This document shows, one piece after another, positions 34,544-47,960 of a stretch of 64,000 bases of DNA. Source of the stretch: Dasypus novemcinctus (Eukaryota; Chordata; Mammalia; Cingulata; Dasypodidae); the NCBI RefSeq assembly GCF_030445035.2, contig NC_080685.1, positions 113,758,432 through 113,822,431 of the forward strand, given 5' to 3'. Under the pieces are notes generated by a model. The model saw only the letters and a program-made list of their open reading frames with translations. It was not told the DNA's origin and did not search any database. Numbering within the stretch: position 1 is the stretch's first letter; each line of letters opens with the position of its first letter. The translations under genes were made by a program, and so were the position numbers.

Positions 34544-36239
34544 TCATTTTCTGTAAGTTGAAATTTTTCTTTCAATTTCCATAAAGAATAAAATGGAATA
34601 GTAAAATGTCTTTATGATATTTGTCCTAAGTTGTTGTAGTTTAATAGTAAATTATCAAGCACACCCAGATGCAATGGAAACCCAAAATTCAATCCTGTAA
34701 CTGTGGGGTTATAGTATATTACACAAATGCTGGAGCCTTAAGAGTACCTTAGCCTGGATCAATGTACTTCATGTGATGAAAAAGGAGTAATAACCTAAAT
34801 ATATATTTTACAGTCTAAATTCTTAATAAGATTATGACATTTTGGTAGATAATTCTCTTCTGCCTGCCTTATCTTCCTTTCCCTCTGGGAGGACTACAGT
34901 TTCTACCATCTGAAAGTATAACCAATTTTCATTGTTCTAGGTTCCAAATCATTGTTTTGATTTTGTTGTTTGTTCATTCTTCATATCAGAGTTCTTCATT
35001 AATTAAAAAAAATCACTAAGTGGTTGGTGTTATACAGTAAATCTCCTGGTTCAAGTATTAATCATGGGTGCCTCCATTGTATATTACCAACCCAATTTTC
35101 CTTTGGTAATCAGCTTCAATCCTCCTGGCCAGTAAACTTTCCTATTTCTAAAAGTGAATGAATAAGAATAATATTGACTATGGCCGTCCCACACGAATCT
35201 CTTCTCTTGCATTCTGATTCTTCTCAAAAGCACTCAGGTACTTTTGAGACATGACATGAAATACTGGCTATATATGAGGGGTCATAGGAGATGTACATTG
35301 TTAAAAGGATAAATTATGTCCATATTTCAAACTTGGACTGACACCATCTCTCTTCATTGATAGATGTGAATAAAAAATGTAGGGACCAACTTTGTGTTAT
35401 TAGCATGTTAGCAAGTTGGGTCTAGTGCATATCTGAAGAACTTATGCAAAGAGAAAAGAGAGATACAAGATGACAAAAATGCCAGGTACCAGTTATTCTA
35501 TGCTTGCATTATTATCTAGAAATAAGGCTGATACCTTTTATAAGAAAGTCAACTTTCCTTGATATTTAAATCTTATTTGGAGAGAATGACAAAAACAAAA
35601 AAAAATTCTAAAGAACAATAAAATTTCATAATGGCAATGGTATAAGGACTGATGAGGGATAATTGATTTTTTTTTTTACATCTCTAAAGTGAAATTTATA
35701 GTACAAATGTGAAATTCATTTGAGAAGAAACTTTCTTTGCAAATGGAATAAAATGAGGACATCATGAAGAAGATGCATGAACTGACATAAAAGAGAAATG
35801 AAATGTTAATGGCAAAATCCGTGGAAAAAATGTGAGAAATATATGTAGTTAAAATGAATAATAAGAAAGTCAGTAGCCTCAATAATAGTCAATGCTAAGT
35901 TACAATTGAAGTTTATGTACCACAGAATTTATTCTTTATTTACATTCTATCATAGTGTGTGTATGTGAATGCCCTTCTTACTTGACCCAGAGCACTGCAT
36001 TGTTTCTTCTTTCCAAATTCCATATATATAAGTGCAACCAAGTACTAAACTCATATACTATTCTACTGTTCTTTGACCATTCTTAACCAGTAGCACTAAC
36101 ACCAACACATATAATAACTACGCATCTACTACCACAAGTGTCCTATTACCATGAGGACATCATAATTTTTAATATTTATTTAGCTCTTAAAACATCATAT
36201 GTATAGTAATCCATTCCAATTATTATCTAAGATTGGAAA
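34544..36239. other. 3' flank of the OR pseudogene within duplication copy A
   Basis: AT-rich and without exons. Much of it aligns with sequence downstream of the intact OR in copy B (for example 35640-35880 with 60780-61010). An OR 3' untranslated region may lie in the part nearest the gene. Confidence 0.55.
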
Positions 36240-37308
36240 TTATATAAATACATAATTGGAGCATAGTAATCTCCAATTTACAGTATCAAACTGTGGACTG
36301 TAAGCCTTAGTAGAACTGAAATTTCCCATAGTTGGAATGATTCTCAAATATTGCATTACTTGGACCATCCTCTTAAGGAATTCCTGGCACTTGAACAAGA
36401 TAACCTTCAGTGCATCTTTCATGGATTCATTCCGTAGACTGAAGATGAAAGGATTCAGGAGAGGTGTGATGACACTGGAGAGGATAAAGAGGATCTTTTT
36501 GAGGTGGAGGCTGTTCTTCTGTGAGGGACAGACATAAACAAAGATGGAGATCCCATAGCCCATGGAGACCACAGTGAAGTGAGAAGCACAAGTGGCAAAG
36601 GCTTTGCGTTGTCCTTGTCCTAAGGGTACCTTCAGAATGGTAGAGATGACATAAACATAGGAGACCACTGTGAGTGAGAGGGAGCTGATGAGCAGGACAA
36701 AGGAGCTGAGGAAATCCAATAGGTCAATGGCATGTATGTCAGCACAGGCCAAGTGGAAAAGGGGAACACTGTCACATTAAAAGTGATCAATTTCATTGGG
36801 CCCACAATATGGCAGTGTTGCTTTAAGAATAGTGGATGGGAAAATTAGGGAAAAAACACCAACCCAGGAGAGGATGACAAGATGGACACAGAGTGAACTG
36901 GTAATAATTGTAGGGTACTGAAGGGAACTGCAGATGGCCACATAGCGATCATAGGACATGAGAGCAAAAAGGATAAACTCAGTGCATCCAGAGAGGAAGT
37001 AGAAATAGGACTGAGTGATGCATTCACTAAATGAGATTCTATTCCTTTCTGACAGGAATCCTACCAGCATCTTGGGAACAGCAAAGGTTGTGGTTAATAT
37101 TTCACTGAAATGGAGGTTGCTGAGAAAGAAATATATGGGTGAGCGGGGCCTGTAATTGATAAAAGATCAGTGTAATGATGAGGTGTTTCCAAGGACAGTC
37201 ACCAGAAAAGCCAGTAAAAATTCAAGAGTAAGATGCTCCTTAATGCTCCAGTGGTAGGTATCCAATAAGAATGACCTCTGTCACACTGGTCTAATTCCCT
37301 CTCTGCAT
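36240..37308 (-). pseudogene. Olfactory receptor pseudogene (class II, family-6-like)
   Basis: This is the broken paralogue of the intact receptor at 61468. Reading from the expected ATG (complement of 37306-37308), codon 6 is TAG where the paralogue has Trp. Single-base indels follow near 37262, 37216, 37182 and 37160, destroying the reading frame through the N-terminus and TM1. The frame is then good from TM2 through TM4 (MSYDRYVAIC-type motif present), until TAA at 36777-36779 replaces the second Phe of the extracellular-loop-2 HFFCD motif. After it, TM5 to TM7 are open again (SYVYVIST, KAFATCASH, NPFIFSLRN) and run past the paralogue's stop to 36240. With two nonsense changes and several indels it cannot make a receptor. 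The lesions are spread out, so inactivation is not recent, although the TM5-TM7 half remains well preserved. Confidence 0.9.
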
Positions 37309-39090
37309 GCTTTGTAGGGAATTTCTTCTCTTAAGAGAATCAAGAAAGAGAAAGAAGCATGATTCATCATTAATTAAAACAGCAATTTCTAAGATAAAGG
37401 GAGTTGGGCAGTTTGATTCATTCTATTTTGAACAAGAAGTTACATGATTAAAAAATATGGTTATGTTTAATTTTCTTATAACTTCCAGATAAGAATATAT
37501 GAAAATCAATGTTCTTAATAATGATATGTGAAAATCAGTTTACCTGACAGTTTTTTAAATCCTCACATCCTTATTTTTATCCCAAACATAAAAAGCCAGT
37601 AAATACAATATACTTATTTTCATATGCACACACACCAATATACAGATATACATATATATATATGCAAGATTTTTGGTTAAGTTAGAATGAAAGCAATAAA
37701 TATATTTTTATTAATTATTATTTAATTTGTAGTTGATAATACTTTCAAATGAACTGTCTTGCATTAAATATTTCAGATATTCATTAAAACAAGGCCTCAA
37801 TTAAATCTACAAGGCAAAGATTAATTGTGTTCTGCCACTATACATCCATATTTAACTGCTTAGAGTGAACACTACACTGAAAAAAATGTTAGTTGCTGGA
37901 AGGTAGAAATCAAATTAATTCACTTTTCATCATTTAGGTACTAAAGTGTACTCCTATATAGAATTTAATCTTCACTAATGTTTTCTTTAACTTTATTGTA
38001 GTCAATGGAGTTTAATCTATTATGGTAGAACCTGTAAAAGACAACTTAGTAAATACCTAAATGGAACAGATATGAAGTGTATTAAACTCTAAATAATTAA
38101 AGACTTTCTGGAACAAATTCTAGAACAACCTGCTAGCATTTTATTGATGCTTTGGAATGTCTGCATAAATGTGCGTAGGTGTATTAGGCATTAATTTCTA
38201 GCTTTAGCCAGAAATGTCTGTGATGACACTTCTCTACATACAAGTTAATGTGAGAATGTTTTCATTTTATGTAACTAAAATAATTTGGTAGAGTACACAG
38301 AGAAAACTCTAAATTTGAAGGTGACAACAATAGATCTGTCATTTTAAATGAAAAAATTTAACAATAGAATGTGATTTTAATAGGCAGGAAAACATCAAAA
38401 GAGACCTCAAACCAAAGGCAATAGGGAAAATCCATAAAAAAGTTTCTGAAAAATAAAGGAAACAAAAGTGAGAACAAATAATTTCCAGAATAATGAATCA
38501 CACAATTAAAAGCCAATATATCAATGCTATTTGAAAAAGCAATAACAGCTAATTATAACTTTCAGAATGAAATATAAACAAAATTTTATTGTATGCAATT
38601 TGTATGAAGCATATGTAAATGTAATATATCAAAAATTTAAAAAGCATTGTTGTATATATGCCACTGGACTTTAAAAAATACATAAGAAAAAAGTAGATGT
38701 TGCAATATGAATAATAGACACATTAGAAACTGAGGCAAAAAAAGAAGACAAAAAGGTTAAATGTATATTATGGTATAATAAATTTCAGAAGGCAGAGATG
38801 AAGTGTATATTATTCAATAATAAATGTCAGAAGACAAAGTGGTTAAGCATATATTATTGAATAATAAATTTTCAGTAAACATACAGATCTGTGGGTTTAT
38901 GAAGTAAATGGGATTTTATCATGCTTGTCAAGGAAGGTAGTAAAATGCAGGGAGTAATTGATAATGAAATGAAATAATTTGATGTACTCCATTTTTATTA
39001 ATCAGTAGAGCAGGAAGTGAACACTGTTAAGGACAAAATTAATATTATAAATGAACTGAAGCAGTTCTAATTAAATTATGGAAATATATG
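37309..39090. other. 5' flank of the OR pseudogene within duplication copy A
   Basis: Aligns through most of its length with 62425-63990 upstream of the intact OR. OR genes usually have a promoter and one or more non-coding exons a few kb upstream, so this conserved flank is where such elements would lie. I could not place an exon. Confidence 0.5.
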
Positions 39091-40775
39091 GGATGCTAAA
39101 GGGGAACATAGAAAGATTCTATTCCTGGATTTGAAATCAGTATCTCAAAATTCATATTGATGCAAAGTATATTTGTATATAAAATGTAATTACAGTCATG
39201 TATCAGTACAATTTTTATTTTTGAAATAGGAAAAAATAAATAAAATGAAATACTATATAATAATATTGTTTTAAAATCTATCAGCTTTGATAACATACTA
39301 TTAAGCTATAGCAACTTAGGACAAATTTCCAAAAAATTATAAGGATATTTAAAATATTTTGCTTTATTTTTATGAAAATTGAAAGAAGTAAAATTTCAAC
39401 TTACAGAAAATGAGGTTCCAGTTGAGCCTACCCTGCGTAGAGAAGCTGGCTTAGGAGATTGTGACCATGAAGTTAATGTGAGAATATGTAAAATGGAATC
39501 AGGCTTCAGAGCTGGGAAGATGGGGTTTGCACAGAAACTGTGGAGTCAGATTCCCTTTTAGGTTGGACTATTGTCAAATTATCATAGGAAATTTCCACAG
39601 CACAAACCTAGAAGAACGTTCACTGAGACTAGCAAGGCTTTAAAATCAGGCCAGAACTCCTCAGGGGCAACTTTGCTCCAGGAATAATTGCAAACTTGTT
39701 TCTTCTCACTCTTGAAATTTTCTTTGTAAACTCATTAGTGACTGTATTACCTAGAGATAAAAATGTATGTTAAAAAAATCTTTATTTTCCAGGAGACATT
39801 TTTAAAACTTTTGGCCAAGAAATTTCATATCATGTGAACAAGATTTTTCTGAACTGTCTATACAGCCACAGAGAAAATTCATGAACCTTTAAATATGTAT
39901 GTATGTAGGTGTATGTGTGATCTATCATCATGCAGTACCTCAGAGCTTCAGCTGGTTGTCTTTCAGTGTTGGAGAGACTTGACCTAAGTTACTGCTTATT
40001 TTCAGGGAGTGACTTTAATGAATGTAAAGGAGTATTTCATAAACAGAAATGCATGAATGTGAAGTCAGGAAATGTCAAATAAGTAGGTATGAAAATAGCA
40101 GAACTATTTGTTCATGATATTAAAGTTTTAATTTTTAAATTCTATACTAATTACTATTAAATCTAATACTTGAACACATTTTATTTAGTAATAATAATAG
40201 TGTACTTTTGTATTTCCTGCTTTAAACCTTGGTAATATATCACATTTTCCATATGCCTAACCATTTTACTGTAATTTACTCATTAATCTACTGACAACCA
40301 CTAAGGATGATGACAGAGATATTCTTAATTTGCAAGATCTGTGTGTTATTATGCAAATCGCTAAATAAAAGTGTCAGATAAAGGAAGACAAGACATCACT
40401 AGTATTGTATAACCTAAAAGTAGGACCAGTTGATAAATATCATGGTGTTAGATACAATTCATGGAGATGTTGAAATATATTTGCATTTAAACATGTGAAT
40501 GGTGGGAGGGAAAGTTGTTTTGGTTGGAAAAAAAAACACAATAACAGCCTTAGGCGATGGAAATATACTTAGAAAAAGAAATATCTGGAAATAATGAAAT
40601 GAGACAAAAGTTAATAACCACTAGTTACTTAGTGCCCTTTAATGATAAAAATGATATACACTTAAATATAATCAATATCGTGAATAAATAAATTAGTTTT
40701 ATGTTCAGTTGAAATCTGAAAAATTATAACTACTGTGCCTTAAAAGAGAATGTCTATACAAGTTTATTGAACATA
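39091..40775. other. AT-rich stretch without a recognised gene
   Basis: No exon or RNA gene is recognised. The stretch around 39390-39700 is slightly less AT-rich and carries a 60-codon frame of no known family. Confidence 0.35.
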
Positions 40776-40779
40776 TGGC

Positions 40780-43700
40780 CCAGTTTGAGAAATGGACTCC
40801 TCATTTATTCCCCTTATTATACTACCCCCCATTCCTCATTAGAAATTCTCAAATATTATGCTAGAACCTTATTTCTTATAGGATGTTTCCAAATATGCCT
40901 GTGCCAACAAACTTCATTTTAAGTTCCCAGATATTAGCAGTTTGAATAAGACCCAGTTTTCATCAAATTTTCCAATATTATTTAACAGTCCATGTTATTC
41001 ATCAGAAGTTCCTCAATATTATTACCTAGAGCCACCACTCCTCATATGAACTTTACCAGTAATACACAGTGCCACCCCTCCTTATAAGGAGGCTATTGTA
41101 TTATTCCACGGTCCCTGTTCCTTACCCGAACCATCCCAAATTATGTGTGACCCCAATCCTCATTTCCTAATATAATACTAGGGACTCCATTTCCCAGGAT
41201 GTTCTAAATATTTAACCAGTGTCCATTTCCTCATCAGAATCTTCCCAAAAGTATATCAGTGCCCTGATTCCTCGTCAGAATTTTCCCAGTATTACAATAC
41301 TGCTTCCAATCCCATTGTAACTTCACTAATATCATACCAGTGCCCCTTATCCTATCAATTCCCATTACTATCATCCTTATCAGAACTGTTCCCATTCTTC
41401 ATCAAAATTTCCTAATATGGCAGTCATACATATATTCCTCCAGAGGACATTACTAGCATTAATAGCATTATACCAAAACCCCATTCCTCAACATATGCAT
41501 CCCATTGTTGCCATTGCTCAACAAAATTTCCCAATAATATACTAGTTTCTCCATTCCTTTTTGGAGTATTCCTAATATTACATCAGTGTTTCTTTTCCTC
41601 ATTATAAATGTCCATATATGATTCCAGTTCCTCTAATTTTCATCAGATGTTTCCACATATTATTTCACTGTAACCATTTTCATAGGACATTTGTGGACAT
41701 GCTTTAAGTTCAATTTCCCAATAAAGCCCCAGTGCTCCTATTCAGCTTCAGAATTCCTCGTATTATACCAGTGCTCTCTTTCCTCATCTACAATTCCCCT
41801 TATCTTATACTATTGTCTTCATTCATCACTACTACTTTCTTTTTTATTTAAAATTTATTTTTTAGCATTTTTATTGTTTTTTGAAGATACATATATCACA
41901 AAAGTGTTACATTAAAAAATATGAGGTTTCCATATACCACACACCCCTCCCTCATCAATAGCTTCTTTCACCATTGTGGCACATTCATTGCATTTGGTGA
42001 ATACATTTTGGAGCACTGCTGCACTGCATGGATTATAGTTTACATTGTAGTTTACACTCTCCCCCAGTACTTTCAGTGGGTTATGGCAAGATTACAATGT
42101 CCAGCATCTGTTCCTGCAATATCACTTAGGACAACTCTGAGTCCCAAAAATGCCCCCACATAACATCTCTTCTTCCCTCTCCCTGCCCTCAGCAACTACA
42201 GTGGCCACTTTCTCCACATCAATGCTACAATTTCTTGCATTACTAGTCACAATAGTTCTATAGTAGGATTCCAGTATGTCCACTCTAGGACAGTATTTTC
42301 TGAATATAACTGTAGTGCTTCCATTTCTCATTGAAATTTTCACGTGATATTTCATTATTAGAAATTCCTCTTTGTAATAGTTGCATGGATTTCTCATTGA
42401 ATTTCTTGTTATTATTATTATAAGGACTTATTGATCATCATGTTTTCCAGTATTTTACCACTATCCCTTTGATCAACTAAAGTTCTCCATGATATCAGAC
42501 CCATAGTCCTCTTCAGATATTTCTTAATATTATACCAGTGATGCCTTTCTTATCAAAATCTTTCCCATAGTACTCTAATGCCTCCATTCCTCTTCTGAAG
42601 ATTGATGATATTATACTGAGACTCCCATTCCTCATCAAAGTTTCTCCATATTATATCTGTTGTTAGTCTGCATTAAAAGTGTCTTATCTTCTGAACCCCC
42701 AATCCCAGGCAGAATTATACAGTTATCACACCATTACATCCATTTCTCATCAGAAGTTTTATCATATTTACCATCTCCCAGGTACTCCTTATATGTTTCT
42801 CCACATTAAGGCAGCTTAACATTCCTTGCTTGAAAGTTCCAAATATTATACTGGTACCCTATTTCCTTAAGAATTTTGTCTATATGATACCAGTGCTCTT
42901 ATTTATCTTCAGAAGCTTTCCAATATATCACGTTTCCCCAAGATCATCAGAATTTTCTCATATTTTACCATTATCCCCATTTCTTTGAGAAACTTCTTAT
43001 TGGAAATTTCGCCATACTATATGAATGCCCCCATTCCTCATCAGAAGTTTCTCTATTTAATTGTTCCATATTCCTCTTCAAAACTTGTCCAATATCACAC
43101 TATTTCCCCTTCCCCCACCAGAAGTTAACTGATATCAGTGCTCCCATTCCACTTCAAATTTTCCCAATGTTATACCAATGCACCCATTCATCAATATATT
43201 TAACCATATGATACCAGTGAATACATTCTCACTGAAAAATTTTATAAATGATTTCGGAATCCACATTCCTAATAAAAGTTTTCTGTTATAGAAGGAAGCC
43301 TTTGTTCATCAGAATTTCCCCAGTCTTACCAGGTTGACCATTCCTCATATGAATTTGTCTCATCATATAATTGCCATATTTTCATCAGATGTTTTTAAAT
43401 GTTGTGAGAATGTCTCCATCCTTAGTAAGTTTTTCCATAGGTTTACAAGATTACAGTAATCTTATTTCTTTTCAGATTATTCCCAATATTAAAATAGTGC
43501 AACCATTATTTTCAGATTTTTTCCTATTATACCAGTGTCAGATATGGAAGCTCTTAATATTACTTCACTGTTCTGATTCATCATTAGGAGTTTCCCTGTA
43601 TTATGGCAGAATCTCAACCCTTCACTGGAAATTTCCCAGTATTTTATGTTTTTCTTCCTTATTAGACATTTCAGAAGTTTCTCCATATGTTACCAGTATT

Positions 43701-44950
43701 ACATTCTTCTTCAGAAGTTTCCTCATATTCTACTAGTGACTGTATACCTCATAAAATTTTCCCCAAGTTGCCATCCCCATTCCATTCTTCATATCCCATC
43801 TCCCATCAGATGTTTCTCATTAGAAGTTTCTCAGTATTCATCATGAATTACCAAATATTAAAATGTGCCTCCTATCTTCATGGAATTTGTTCTATTATTA
43901 TACCAGTGTCCCCCAGTTTTCACAAGATGTTACCCAACATTATGCAAGTGCTGCCCGATCTTATTAAAATTGCCCAAGATTATATCAATTCTGCCATATA
44001 TTTTGTAAGGATGCACTCTATTATATCAGTGCTCTAAACCCTCACCATGAATTTCCCAATATTATTTTGATGTTTTCCTTCCTCTTAAGAAGTTCATCAA
44101 TATTATACCAGTAATATTCCCTATTAGTAGTTTCTCCTTCAGTTATTAATGTTCCATTCATTTTCAAAAGCCCCAGTATTTATATGAGGGCTTCAAATTC
44201 TGCTCTTCTTTTCTTTTTTTAAAAATTTGAAATAAACCTATTGATTGAAAAAATAAAATCCTCACTATATTTTCATATTACAGAAAATCACAAATTGTTT
44301 ACATGCTTATATGAATTGTTTATTGCTTATATGAAAATTCACTGCATTATACCAGTGTTCACATTCCTCATCATAAATTTGCTAATATACTTGTGCTCTC
44401 AATTCCCTTTGGAAAGTTCCCTGTATTATTCCATTCTTCCTATCCCTCATCCAAAATTTACAAATATTACACCAGTAACCTGAATCCTCATCAGAAAAAT
44501 ATCTACCTATTATATATAACTATACACTTTCTTTATAGGAAGGTTCTCACTATTATACTAATGAACCTATTCTTAATTGGGAGATTTCCCATATCATACC
44601 AGTACACTTGCCCAAGAAAATTTGACCACAATTATATCCATATCTCCATTCCTCAATGGACAGTTCCTAGTCCATCTTCCCTTATTAGAATTGTCCCAAT
44701 ATTATTTTGGTTATGCTTTCGCAGAAGAAGATTTCTCATAATATAACAGTTCTTCAATTTTTTGTTGAAATTTTCCAAATATTGTACATTCAGTCCTCTT
44801 ATACAATTTTACAGTATTATACAGTTATTCCTATTCCACATTATGTCTCTCTATATTATACCAATGATTCCACTGAACTTCAGAATTTCCCTCAATTATG
44901 TCAGCATCTCCATTTCTCATAAGAAATTTTCTCATGTTATACTAGAGCCC
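40780..44950. repeat. Degenerate satellite, unit about 40 bp
   Basis: A pattern recurs dozens of times at roughly 40-bp spacing: 'ttcctcatcagaa' then 'tttcccaatattataccagtg' then a C-rich triplet run. Clear units lie at about 41220-41300, 42590-42660, 43015-43060 and 44040-44110. Units have drifted in sequence and length. The array is interrupted by an L1/HAL1 3' end at 41832-42290 and bounded on the right by another at 44967-45815. Frames of 60-120 codons inside it arise from the repeat and are not genes. Confidence 0.82.
41832..42290 (-). mobile_element. HAL1/L1 3' end inserted in the satellite
   Basis: Same 3' sequence as 27840-28340 and 44967-45500, minus orientation, with the T-rich left edge representing the A tail. 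The satellite pattern is visible on both sides. I could not define the target duplication exactly. Confidence 0.7.
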
Positions 44951-44966
44951 ACATTCCTCATTTTTA

Positions 44967-45815
44967 TTTTTTTATTATTTATTTAATTATTTATTTTTAA
45001 TAGCAATTTTATTGTCTTTTTAAAAAAGATACATAGCTCATACAAAATGTTACATTACAAAATATAAGAGGTTCCCATACACCCCACTCCCCACCCTTCC
45101 CACCCCTCCCACACCAACACTGCATCCCACACCTGTGGCACATTTACCGTATCTGGTGAGCATATTTTGGAGCACTGCTATACCGCATGGATTATACTTT
45201 ACTTTGTACTTTACATTCTCCCCCAGTCCATTCAGTAGGTTATGACAGGATATATAATGTCCTGCATCTGTCCCTGCAATATCATTCAGGGCAACTCCAA
45301 GTCCCAAAAATGCCTTCATATCATACCTCTTCTTCTCACACCCTGTCCTCAGCAACTCCCGTGGCCACTGTATCCACAACAATGATACAATTTCTTCCAT
45401 TGCTAGAGTCAAAATAGTTCTATAGTAGAATACCAGTATGTCCACTCTAGTCCATATTTTATTCCTCCATCCCAAGGACATTGGGATGGTGATGTCCACT
45501 CCACCTCTAAATCGAGAGGTGCCTTAGATCCCAGATGACTGATGGATGTGATTCTCCTGCTTGCAGTTGTAGACTCTCTTGGTTCTCTGGTGTGATAGTT
45601 GACCATCCTCACCTCCCTGTTACCTGACCTAGATAAGTCCAGCGAACCAGAGTGTAGGTGTTGAAACTCTGCTGAGGCTCAGGGCCCAGCTGGAACATGG
45701 ACAGTTCAGAGATTCAAGTCTCCTGAGTATACACCTGCACCAACCACCAGTTCAATAAAAGGGACAGAAGAGGTATGTGTAGAGAGGTGACATCTGAGTC
45801 CAACTCCATTACACT
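44967..45815 (-). mobile_element. HAL1/L1 3' end with a perfect 17-bp target duplication
   Basis: An 849-bp minus-strand insert flanked by cacattcctcattttta at 44950-44966 and 45816-45832, identical in all 17 bases. The left edge is T-rich (its A tail), as expected of L1-driven insertion. It is 5'-truncated. The duplicated target is itself a satellite unit, so insertion followed array formation. Confidence 0.88.
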
Positions 45816-45832
45816 CACATTCCTCATTTTTA

Positions 45833-46429
45833 ATACCCTGGATAGGACCTTAAGTTATGTGGCCACCAACATGTAAGTCAACATGTAAATTTCCAATGTT
45901 CTAAATAGCCTGCGTGAATTGAACATTTTAAAATAATTGATAAGATATGTATTTAAGTAGGGACGTGCTTTTCTTACATGTTCACTGATGTATAGTTCCC
46001 TGCCTTAATTTTATATAATGTTATTATAAGTAGATGTCTAAACATTAGACATTCTTTCAAACAGTAAATATATTAAAGTTCACAAGCACCATGTACATTT
46101 AACCAATTTTACCCCATTATTAATATTTGTACTCTTATGGGATTTTGCTCATTAAAAGTTTGAGTCCTGGTAATGAATCCCTGGAAATTTCCCAGAGTTT
46201 GCAGATGTGCAATCGGAAATTTTTTCTTACTTCAGACTCATATTTAAACTGATCACTTGTTGCTCATTGAGATAATAGTCTTCACCTTGTATAGAAAACT
46301 CAATAGCCAGGAACTACCAAGCATAACTACATAAAATACACGTACACACAGGCAAAGACACGTGTTGTCACATTTCAGTAATAATACAGCTAACATATTT
46401 TAAGTGATGTGATACTGCAGATGGAACAA
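45833..46429. other. AT-rich stretch, nothing recognised
   Basis: No gene or repeat family was identified. Confidence 0.4.
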
Positions 46430-47080
46430 TTAAGTTCAGTGGCTGTGGCCGAGGTCCCCAAGATCACACTCTGGTTTTTTATGTATTGCTAAAAGGACTC
46501 ATGGAGCTCAGAAAAACTTTTATATGCATGGTTTATTAAATGAAGGATAAAACTCAAGATTAGTAATGGCAAAGGTGCATGGAATGGAGTCCAGAAGAAA
46601 GAAGGTGCAAGTTGTCAGTTTTCCTCTCTCAGTGAAGAAGCATGGATGAAGTTAGTTCATCCAGCAACGATGTTGGATATCAACACATTAAAGTGGGACC
46701 AATCAGGGAAGCGCACATGAAACTTGGTGTCCAATAATTTCACTGGGAATTAGTCAGATAGCCATGCAGCACCAATATGACTTACCTCAGATATTCCTAC
46801 TCCACTTTCCACCACCCCAAGGTCAAACTGATATGGTGTGATCAAAAGCCTCAGGAATAGAAAAACAAGTATTCACAACAATCATTTTGCTGTTACAAAC
46901 TATATTGAGTGGCCCAAGTTCTCAGGTATACAAACCACTCTTATTGTACAGGCTATGCCATTGGCTCAGAGGATTCTCCCTTTAGCCTTTGAACAGTCAG
47001 TTCTGAAGATCTTTGGAATGTGCAGAGCTTAGTTAACTCATTACTGCACAGTCTGACCCCTGGCCCTTGGCCTAGGTTTT
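46430..47080 (-). repeat. Old LTR-like repeat, copy 2
   Basis: Related to 24770-25250 in the same orientation and longer at the right end. The block order resembles an antisense LTR of an old class I endogenous retrovirus. The family was not identified. Confidence 0.5.
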
Positions 47081-47489
47081 CTTAGAGAAAAATTATCATA
47101 TTTTTTCTGAGCATCTGTGTTTAGTATGCCATATACATAGCATATACAGAAACAGTATCAATTTGAATAAGCTTAACAACATTTGGACGATTCAGGGTGG
47201 GGTAGGGATCCATTTAAAGAAACAACTAATCCATCATGTAAAACCAATACAGACATACATTTTCGTATTCTTGTATTAATTTGATTACTCATTTTTCTCT
47301 TTGACCCACAACTATTTGTATCTGTAATAAACCATGGAAAACTATTTTAGTATAGAAATTAAGTAATTATTAGGTAAACCCAGTCATTCCTAAGCAAGAC
47401 AATTTTTATCAGTATTAATTCTGAGAAAATTTTAACTCATTCTCTCAGTTCATTTAATCATCAGCATCTGTGTTAATATATGATATTTT

Positions 47490-47960
47490 TTGCAAAACAT
47501 TTTTTCTTTATTAGAGAAGTTGTATGTTTACAGAAAAATCATGCATAAAATACAGGATTCTTAAATACCACACCATTATTAACGTGCTGAGTTGGTGTGG
47601 AAAATTTATTACAATTGATGACAGCATACTTTTAGAATTGTACTATTAACTATAGTCCATGGTTTAACCCAGAGTTCACTGTTTGTGTAGTGTAGTTCCA
47701 TATATTATTTAAAACATTTTTATTCTGTTACCATTATATACAATGTAACATTTCCAATTTTAATGACATATATATATTTATATTTCAGTACAGTTAATAA
47801 CATTCTCAATGTTGTGTTACCCTCACCCCATTCATTACCAAAGCATTACCATAATTCTAAATATGAATCCTTTACATTTTAGCCTTACTTCCTATTCCTT
47901 ATTCCCATTTCATCTCCTGTTAATTCAGATTCTTATTTACATATGGTAGGTGAATCTTAT
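47490..47960 (-). mobile_element. Antisense L1 3' UTR
   Basis: Matches the blocks at 18524-18993 and 26640-27180: the 'ttattagagaagttgta' start, then 'aaaatcatgcataaaatacagg', then the 'actattaactatagtcca' block. The T-rich left edge marks its A tail. Confidence 0.72.

Larger units (their letters stand above)
25600..39090. repeat. Segmental duplication, copy A (holds the OR pseudogene)
   Basis: Non-repetitive blocks recur in the same order and orientation in copy B (52745-64000). Examples are 25600-26520 with 52750-53610, 34640-34860 with 54360-54570, 35640-35880 with 60780-61010, the OR region, and 37330-39070 with 62470-63990. Between these blocks each copy has different L1, HAL1 and SINE insertions. 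Divergence is substantial, so the duplication is old. The distance between matching points falls from about 27.1 kb on the left to about 25 kb at the OR genes because of these insertions. Confidence 0.82.

Noticed and set aside
36845..37027. 60-codon minus-strand frame overlapping the OR pseudogene
   Set aside because: It is an alternative frame of the OR sequence with no receptor motif.
40780..44950. Regularly spaced repeats that could suggest a CRISPR array
   Set aside because: The sequence is mammalian, the units are contiguous and drifted, and there are no unique spacers between identical repeats.
43371..45499. Several frames of 65-149 codons
   Set aside because: They are translations of the degenerate satellite and of a HAL1/L1 3' end.
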